A DNA stretch of 39,365 bases, taken from contig JAHBWG010000086.1 of assembly GCA_019637095.1 (NCBI GenBank), positions 1-39,365 on the forward strand, given 5' to 3'. Under the pieces are notes generated by a model. The model saw only the letters and a list, made by a program, of their open reading frames with translations, did no database searches and was not told the DNA's origin. Below are positions 33,159 to 39,365 of this stretch, in pieces (position 1 is the stretch's first letter; each line of letters begins with the position of its first letter). The stretch is from Sandaracinaceae bacterium (GTDB lineage Bacteria > Myxococcota_A > Polyangia > Polyangiales > Sandaracinaceae). The translations under genes were made by a program, and so were the position numbers.

Positions 33159-33876
33159 CGCTGATCCCGATCACCTGGCCGGTGATGTAGGCGGCCGCGT
33201 CGCTGACGAGGAAGCGCACGGCCCCGGCGACCTCGTCGACGGTGCCGATGCGCCGCATCGGGATCGCGGCGAGGATGTGCGGCAGCGGCGCGCCCTCGAG
33301 CATCTCGGTGTCGATCGGCCCGGGCGCGACGGCGTTGACGGTGATCTTGCGCTTGGCGAGCTCCTGCGCGAGGGCCTTGGTCGCGCCGATGAGGCCCGCC
33401 TTGGCGGCGCTGTAGTTGACCTGGCCGCGGTTGCCGATCACGCCGCTGACGCTCGAGACGTTGACGATGCGGCCCCAGCGCGCGCGCACCATCGGCATCA
33501 CGAGCGGGCGCGTGACGTGGAAGAAGCCGTCGAGCGTGGTGCGCGTCACGCGCTCCCACTGCCGCGCCGTCATCGCGGGGAAGGGCACGTCGTCCGCGAC
33601 GCCCGCGTTGTTGACGACGACGGCGATCGGGCGCGGGTCGCTCGCGAGCAGCGCGTTCAGCGCGCGCTCCGCCGCGTCGCCGTCGGTCACGTCGAAGCGC
33701 GCGAGGTGCGCCTCGCCCCCCGCGGCCTCGATCGCGCGCTGGACGGCCTCCGCCTCGTCGTCGCGGCTGCGGTAGTTGAGCAGGACGGCGTAGCCGTCGG
33801 CCGCGAGGCCGCGCGCGATCGCCGCGCCGATGCCGCGGCTCGCGCCCGTGACCAGTGCCCGCCGAGGTGCCGTCAT
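33145..33876 (-). CDS. 3-oxoacyl-ACP reductase (FabG-type SDR)
   Basis: A 243-residue short-chain dehydrogenase/reductase. NADPH-binding TGASRGIG (10-17), NNAGV (89-93), catalytic S142, Y155 and K159 (YSAAK), and C-terminal GAVRFLVSDAAAYITGQVIGISGG are all present and standard. It should reduce the beta-keto group made by the neighbouring KS enzymes. ATG 33876 overlaps the CLF-like gene's stop by one base (TGATG). Confidence 0.94.
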   Translation of the reverse strand: MTAPRRALVTGASRGIGAAIARGLAADGYAVLLNYRSRDDEAEAVQRAIEAAGGEAHLARFDVTDGDAAERALNALLASDPRPIAVVVNNAGVADDVPFPAMTARQWERVTRTTLDGFFHVTRPLVMPMVRARWGRIVNVSSVSGVIGNRGQVNYSAAKAGLIGATKALAQELAKRKITVNAVAPGPIDTEMLEGAPLPHILAAIPMRRIGTVDEVAGAVRFLVSDAAAYITGQVIGISGGLG

Positions 33877-34634
33877 CAGGACAGGACGAGGTCGGCGACC
33901 CACTGGGGGCCGCCGAACGGGGAGAGGGCCACCGGGCCTTCGCGGCGATCGAAGATCGCGGCGGCGAGCTCGAGGCCGGGCGAGGCGCAGTTCGCGCGCA
34001 GCGCGTCGCTCATCGCCGCGTGGCGCTCCGCGTGCTCGACGACGCGCAGGCGCTCGAGCCGCGGCCCGGCGCCGCGCGTGGTGAGCGCGACGCCGACCGC
34101 GAGCGCGTCGTGATCGTCGAGCGCGTCGAGCGGCGGGGGCGCGCGATCGTCGGCGACCGCGAGCAAGAGCGCGTCGCCCTCGCCCGCGTCGAGCCACGCC
34201 CACGCCTCGAGCAGGGTGGCCTCGAAGCTCCGCGCGCCGCCGGCGATCGCGGTGGAGAACGCCGTGTTGCCCTGCCCGATCGAGACGAGCCCGCTCGCGG
34301 CGTTGTGCACGCTGCACTTGAAGCGGTTCGGGCTGAGCTTGCCCTCCTCCTCGTAGAGCATGCGCAACAGCTCCACCATCGTCTCGATCTCGCCCAGGCT
34401 CGAGCCGTAGAACGTCGCCGCCGAGCGCACGTCGAGCTCCGCCGCGCGCGCCGCCTGCTCGACGACCTCGCCGAGCATGTTGGCGAACCGGCTCGAGCCG
34501 CGCTTGAGCCGCACGTCGACGAGCCGGCACTTGGGCTTGATCACCGACGCGTCGGGCGTCCCCGCGCGCCACGCCGCGAGGTCCGCGTACCCGGGGCTCC
34601 ACAGGCCCATCCCCGCGACGTGGACCGGCCTCAT
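33876..34634 (-). CDS. Chain-length-factor-like ketosynthase (Ketoacyl-synt_2 type)
   Basis: A 252-residue truncated ketosynthase-like protein. It keeps the N-terminal KS strand (VHVAGMGLWSPG) and a thiolase-like core (FKCSVHNAASGLVSIGQGN, DALLLAVADD), but no catalytic Cys-His-His set, matching the short KS-like partner in aryl-polyene systems. It probably dimerises with a full KS and tunes chain length. ATG 34634 overlaps the upstream KS stop by four bases (ATGA). Confidence 0.87.
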   Translation of the reverse strand: MRPVHVAGMGLWSPGYADLAAWRAGTPDASVIKPKCRLVDVRLKRGSSRFANMLGEVVEQAARAAELDVRSAATFYGSSLGEIETMVELLRMLYEEEGKLSPNRFKCSVHNAASGLVSIGQGNTAFSTAIAGGARSFEATLLEAWAWLDAGEGDALLLAVADDRAPPPLDALDDHDALAVGVALTTRGAGPRLERLRVVEHAERHAAMSDALRANCASPGLELAAAIFDRREGPVALSPFGGPQWVADLVLS

Positions 34635-35800
34635 CGCGCCGCTCCGAGCACGACGGCGACGTTGCTCCCGCCGAACGCGAACGAGTTGCTGAGCACGGTG
34701 CGCACCGGCTGCTCGCGCGGCTCCGTCACGACGTCGATCGCGACCGCGGGATCGAGCGGCGTCGCGCCGAGCGTGGCGGGCAGGCGCCCGGTGCGGATCG
34801 CGTGCAGGGCGAACACCATCTCCGTCCCGCCCGCGCCGCCGAGCAGGTGCCCCGTGTAGCCCTTGGTCGAGCTGACGGGCACGCGCCGGCCGAACACCGC
34901 CTCGATCGCGATCGACTCGGCCGCGTCGTTGAGCGGCGTCGCGGTGCCGTGCGCGTTGATGTGATCGAGCTGCGCCGGCGTGAGCCCCGCCTGCGCGAGC
35001 GCGCGCTCCATCGCCTCGCGCGCGCCGCGGCCGCCGGGCTCGGGCGAGCTCATGCGGTACGCGTCCGCGGACTCGCCGACGCCGAGCAGCACCGCGCCCG
35101 GGTCGGACGCCTCGCGCTCGACCAACAAGAGGGCCGCGCCCTCGCCGATGTTGATCCCGTCGCGGCCGGCGCCGAACGGCCGGCACGGCTGGCTCGAGAG
35201 GATCCCGAGGCTGTGGAAGCCCTGCAGCGTCATGCGCGTGAGGCTGTCGATGCCGCCGATGAGCACCGCGTCGAGGACGGAGGCGCGGATGAGCCGCGCC
35301 GCGGAGGAGGCGACCTTGCCGCTCGAGGAGCACGCGGTGCTCACCACGTACGAGGGCCCGGTCACGCCCGCGGCGCGCGCGAGCAGCTCGCCGAACGCCG
35401 CGAAGTTGTGCTGGTGCTCGTAGTCGTAGCGCGCGGGCAGCGTCCCCTCGCGGCGCCAGTGGTCGAACGCCTGCTCCGTCTCCTCGAGCCCGCCGGTGCT
35501 CGTGCCGAGCACGACGCCGACGCGGTGCGGGCCCCAGCGCGCGACCGCGCCCTCGAGCGCGCCGCGGACCTCCTCGAACGCCAGCCAGCCGATGCGCGCG
35601 AGGCGCGTGTCGTAGGCCGCGTGCTCGGCGGGGAGCGGCGCGAGCGCGCCGGGGATCGCGCCGACGACGGTCTCCATCGTGGCCGGCAGCGGGGACGGGC
35701 CCAGGCCGCTGCGCCCCGCGTCGAGCGCGGCGAGCACCTCCGCCGTCGACCTTCCCAGGGCGTTGACGGCCGACCACGCGGTGATGGGGAGCGGGGCCAT
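34631..35800 (-). CDS. Beta-ketoacyl-ACP synthase, KS2 (first gene of operon)
   Basis: A 389-residue condensing enzyme with C157 in STACSSSG, H284 in NAHGTAT, K313 in SSTKGYTGH and H318, so it should be active. It is distinct from KS1 and probably the KS-alpha partner of the adjacent CLF-like protein, although either KS could serve. ATG 35800 is chosen because it begins the conserved N-terminal strand (LPITAWSAVNALG); an upstream ATG pair at 35845 would add 15 basic residues. It is divergent from the lipoprotein gene, with a 226-bp promoter region between them. Confidence 0.92.
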   Translation of the reverse strand: MAPLPITAWSAVNALGRSTAEVLAALDAGRSGLGPSPLPATMETVVGAIPGALAPLPAEHAAYDTRLARIGWLAFEEVRGALEGAVARWGPHRVGVVLGTSTGGLEETEQAFDHWRREGTLPARYDYEHQHNFAAFGELLARAAGVTGPSYVVSTACSSSGKVASSAARLIRASVLDAVLIGGIDSLTRMTLQGFHSLGILSSQPCRPFGAGRDGINIGEGAALLLVEREASDPGAVLLGVGESADAYRMSSPEPGGRGAREAMERALAQAGLTPAQLDHINAHGTATPLNDAAESIAIEAVFGRRVPVSSTKGYTGHLLGGAGGTEMVFALHAIRTGRLPATLGATPLDPAVAIDVVTEPREQPVRTVLSNSFAFGGSNVAVVLGAAR

Positions 35801-35941
35801 GGACCTAGAGCGCCTCGGCTTATCGCACGGGACACGGTTCATCAAGCGGGCGCGTGCGCCGGCTTGACGGACCGCTGTAAGGTCGCGCGGGGTGGCGGGC
35901 GTGCGGCCGCCCGCGTCCCGCCCCGCTATCGTGGTGAAGTC

Positions 35942-35971
35942 TTGAAGACGCGCGAGCGCGCGTGCTAAAAG
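35942..35971 (+). promoter_or_regulatory. Sigma-70-like promoter for the lipoprotein gene
   Basis: TTGAAG (35942-35947) and TAAAAG (35966-35971) are 18 bp apart. Transcription from about 35978 would give a leader of about 50 bases before the ATG at 36027. The rest of the 226-bp divergent region must also hold the KS2 operon promoter, which I cannot place. Confidence 0.45.
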
Positions 35972-36026
35972 GCGCTCGCCAGTTGCTTATGCACCTGGGG
36001 GCTCGTTGACGAGCAGGAGGCACGGG

Positions 36027-37055
36027 ATGGATTCCAGGAGTTGGTTGTTCCCCGCGAAGGGGACCTTGGCTTGCGCGCTGATGGCTGGCGCGTCGATGTT
36101 CTACGGCTGTGACGGCGGCACGTCGACCCCGAGCGGGCACACGTTCCCCGCGCGTGATCACCAGTGCGCCGCCGGCGCCGCGACGCCGTGCATGACGACG
36201 GAGCCGGAGAGCCCCGACGCGAACCGCACGGTCGAGCTGCCGAACACGTTCATGGACCGCACGATCACCTACGTGGTCGCGACGGCCTCGCTCCCGCAGA
36301 TGATGGGCGGCCGCGCGGCCGGCTTCAACGTCGACAACCTGGACTCGGGCGCCGGCAGCATGGCCGCCGACGCGAACTGCCAGGAGTACACGCCGGACTT
36401 CGTGTCGGTGACCGACGCGAACCACCGCGGCGTCGACAACGCGCTCCAGGGCCTCGTCGGCACGATCGAGGGCCTGCTCGACGCGAACGACTGCCCCGGG
36501 ATGATGACCCGCGGCTGCCTCGACGCGACGCTCCAGCGGCAGATCCTCGAGGGTGACTTCCTCCTCCTCATGGAGGTCGGCGGCATCAACGACTTCACGT
36601 TCGACTCGAGCGTGACCGTCCAGCTCTACCTCGGCACGGCGAGCGGCACGCTCATGGAGGCGCCTGGCGGCGGTCTCGCGGGCGGGCAGACCTTCACGCG
36701 CGGCATGGCGCTCGGCGCCCCGGTCACCGGCGACATCTTCAACGGCCGGCTCCGCGTCCAGACCCCGAGCCTCCCGCTCAACATCAACGCGGGCGGCTTC
36801 GAGCTCAACCTCGTCGTCACGCAGGCGCAGGTGCGCTTCGACATCACCGAGAACCGCCTCGCGAACGGCGTCATCGGCGGCGTCGTGACCGTCGACGCGA
36901 TCGTCATGGCGGCCGTCGCGATCATGCCGGGCATCGAGGACACCGTCCGCTCGGTCGTCGAGAGCGTCGCGGACGTGTCGCCCTCGGCGGATCCGCAGGT
37001 GTGTACGGCGCTCTCGCTCGGCCTCCTGTTCACCGGCGTCGACGCGACCTACTGA
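36027..37055 (+). CDS. Exported hypothetical lipoprotein, 342 aa
   Basis: The ATG at 36027 has AGGAGG six bases upstream. An N-terminal hydrophobic stretch ends in the lipobox-like FYGC (C28), then a Gly/Thr/Ser linker. The mature protein has recurring cysteines (CAAGAATPC, NCQEY, DCPG, GCLD), a GFNVDNLDSG and GVDNAL block, and a beta-rich C-terminal half (about 170-300). I know similar lipoproteins in Myxococcota only as uncharacterised proteins. A strong terminator follows, so it is monocistronic. It should be attached to the outer membrane; no enzyme motif is visible. Confidence 0.8.
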   Translation: MDSRSWLFPAKGTLACALMAGASMFYGCDGGTSTPSGHTFPARDHQCAAGAATPCMTTEPESPDANRTVELPNTFMDRTITYVVATASLPQMMGGRAAGFNVDNLDSGAGSMAADANCQEYTPDFVSVTDANHRGVDNALQGLVGTIEGLLDANDCPGMMTRGCLDATLQRQILEGDFLLLMEVGGINDFTFDSSVTVQLYLGTASGTLMEAPGGGLAGGQTFTRGMALGAPVTGDIFNGRLRVQTPSLPLNINAGGFELNLVVTQAQVRFDITENRLANGVIGGVVTVDAIVMAAVAIMPGIEDTVRSVVESVADVSPSADPQVCTALSLGLLFTGVDATY

Positions 37056-37075
37056 GCGTCGCGGATCGCCGCAGG

Positions 37076-37110
37076 CGAGGGGATCGGCCGGGAGGCCGGT
37101 CCCCTCGTTT
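37076..37110 (+). terminator. Rho-independent terminator of the lipoprotein gene
   Basis: CGAGGGGA-T-CGGCC / GGCCG-G-TCCCCTCG (37076-37107, one mismatch, four-base GGGA loop) followed by TTT, 20 bp after the stop codon. A second TTT follows shortly after. Confidence 0.85.
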
Positions 37111-37257
37111 GCGTTTGGAGGGTCGTCGGGGTCGCTGGCCTGTGGGCTACGGGCCGCGAGATGTAGGCCGGAGTCTCACCAAAATGGCCGGACCGGCGAT
37201 CCGATGGCTTGCTGACTGTGCAGGGTTCGTGCACCCTTTGGCTCGGAGGTCGAAGAA

Positions 37258-39365
<2,108 letters not shown>

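Noticed and set aside
35971-35990. Possible sigma-54 promoter (GG...TTGCTT) upstream of the lipoprotein gene
   Set aside because: The GG and GC elements are 12 bp apart rather than the required 10, and the sigma-70-like pair just upstream is better.

Overview
The window is a very GC-rich (roughly 70% by eye), densely coded bacterial segment with many GTG starts and many 1-4 nt start/stop overlaps. Three Ser/Thr kinases with a transmembrane segment and an extracytoplasmic tail (two ending in a PEGA domain and carrying HRDVSPQN instead of HRDLKPxN), lipoproteins with proline- or glycine-rich linkers, a giant TPR protein and an orphan receiver protein all point to a myxobacterium-like member of Myxococcota (Polyangia or Sandaracinaceae type). 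That placement is inferred from gene style. I see no tRNA, rRNA, CRISPR array, transposase or phage gene.

Left part (1-7.1 kb): the end of a proline-rich repeat protein, a two-helix membrane protein, an orphan receiver protein and a convergent TerB-like protein. Then come two minus-strand groups: a cNMP-binding/GGDEF protein overlapping a four-helix membrane protein, followed by a Ser/Thr kinase with an unusual extracytoplasmic domain, a GNAT acetyltransferase and a crotonase. Phosphorylation and c-di-GMP signalling are thus grouped here.

6.6-10.8 kb (plus strand): hotdog thioesterase, OmpA-like lipoprotein, PP2C phosphatase, PEGA-tailed kinase and an exported M15-like peptidase, read as an envelope signalling set. 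10.8-22.3 kb: a UPF0270 protein, a frameshifted WXXGXW/IPT lipoprotein gene, a polytopic membrane protein, a TetR repressor divergent from an ABC1/UbiB-type kinase across a two-operator promoter, a frameshifted RbfA-like gene, a large penicillin-acylase-type lipoprotein, a GIDE-domain membrane protein with a clear terminator, an 86-bp inverted-repeat element, and a second ABC1-type kinase. 22.3-26.1 kb: a 1269-residue TPR protein.

26.1-35.8 kb (minus strand): the metabolic centrepiece, an aryl-polyene-like type II fatty acid/polyketide locus in two tightly overlapping operons. The first (35800 down to 30703) encodes a ketosynthase, a chain-length-factor-like KS, a ketoreductase, a second ketosynthase and an FAD enzyme with a halogenase-type WxWxIP motif. 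The second (30417 down to 26149) encodes an acyl carrier protein, a COG4648-like membrane protein, an acyl/aryl ligase, an LpxL-like acyltransferase, a hotdog thioesterase and a LolA-like periplasmic protein. The apparent division of labour is starter activation by the ligase, extension on the ACP by KS/CLF and ketoreductase, tailoring by the FAD enzyme, transfer to a lipid by the acyltransferase, and envelope delivery by the LolA-like protein. No dehydratase, MMPL exporter or ammonia lyase is present in the window.

35.8-39.4 kb: divergent from the pigment-like locus, an exported hypothetical lipoprotein with a recognisable promoter and terminator, then a third kinase (PEGA type) that runs off the window end.
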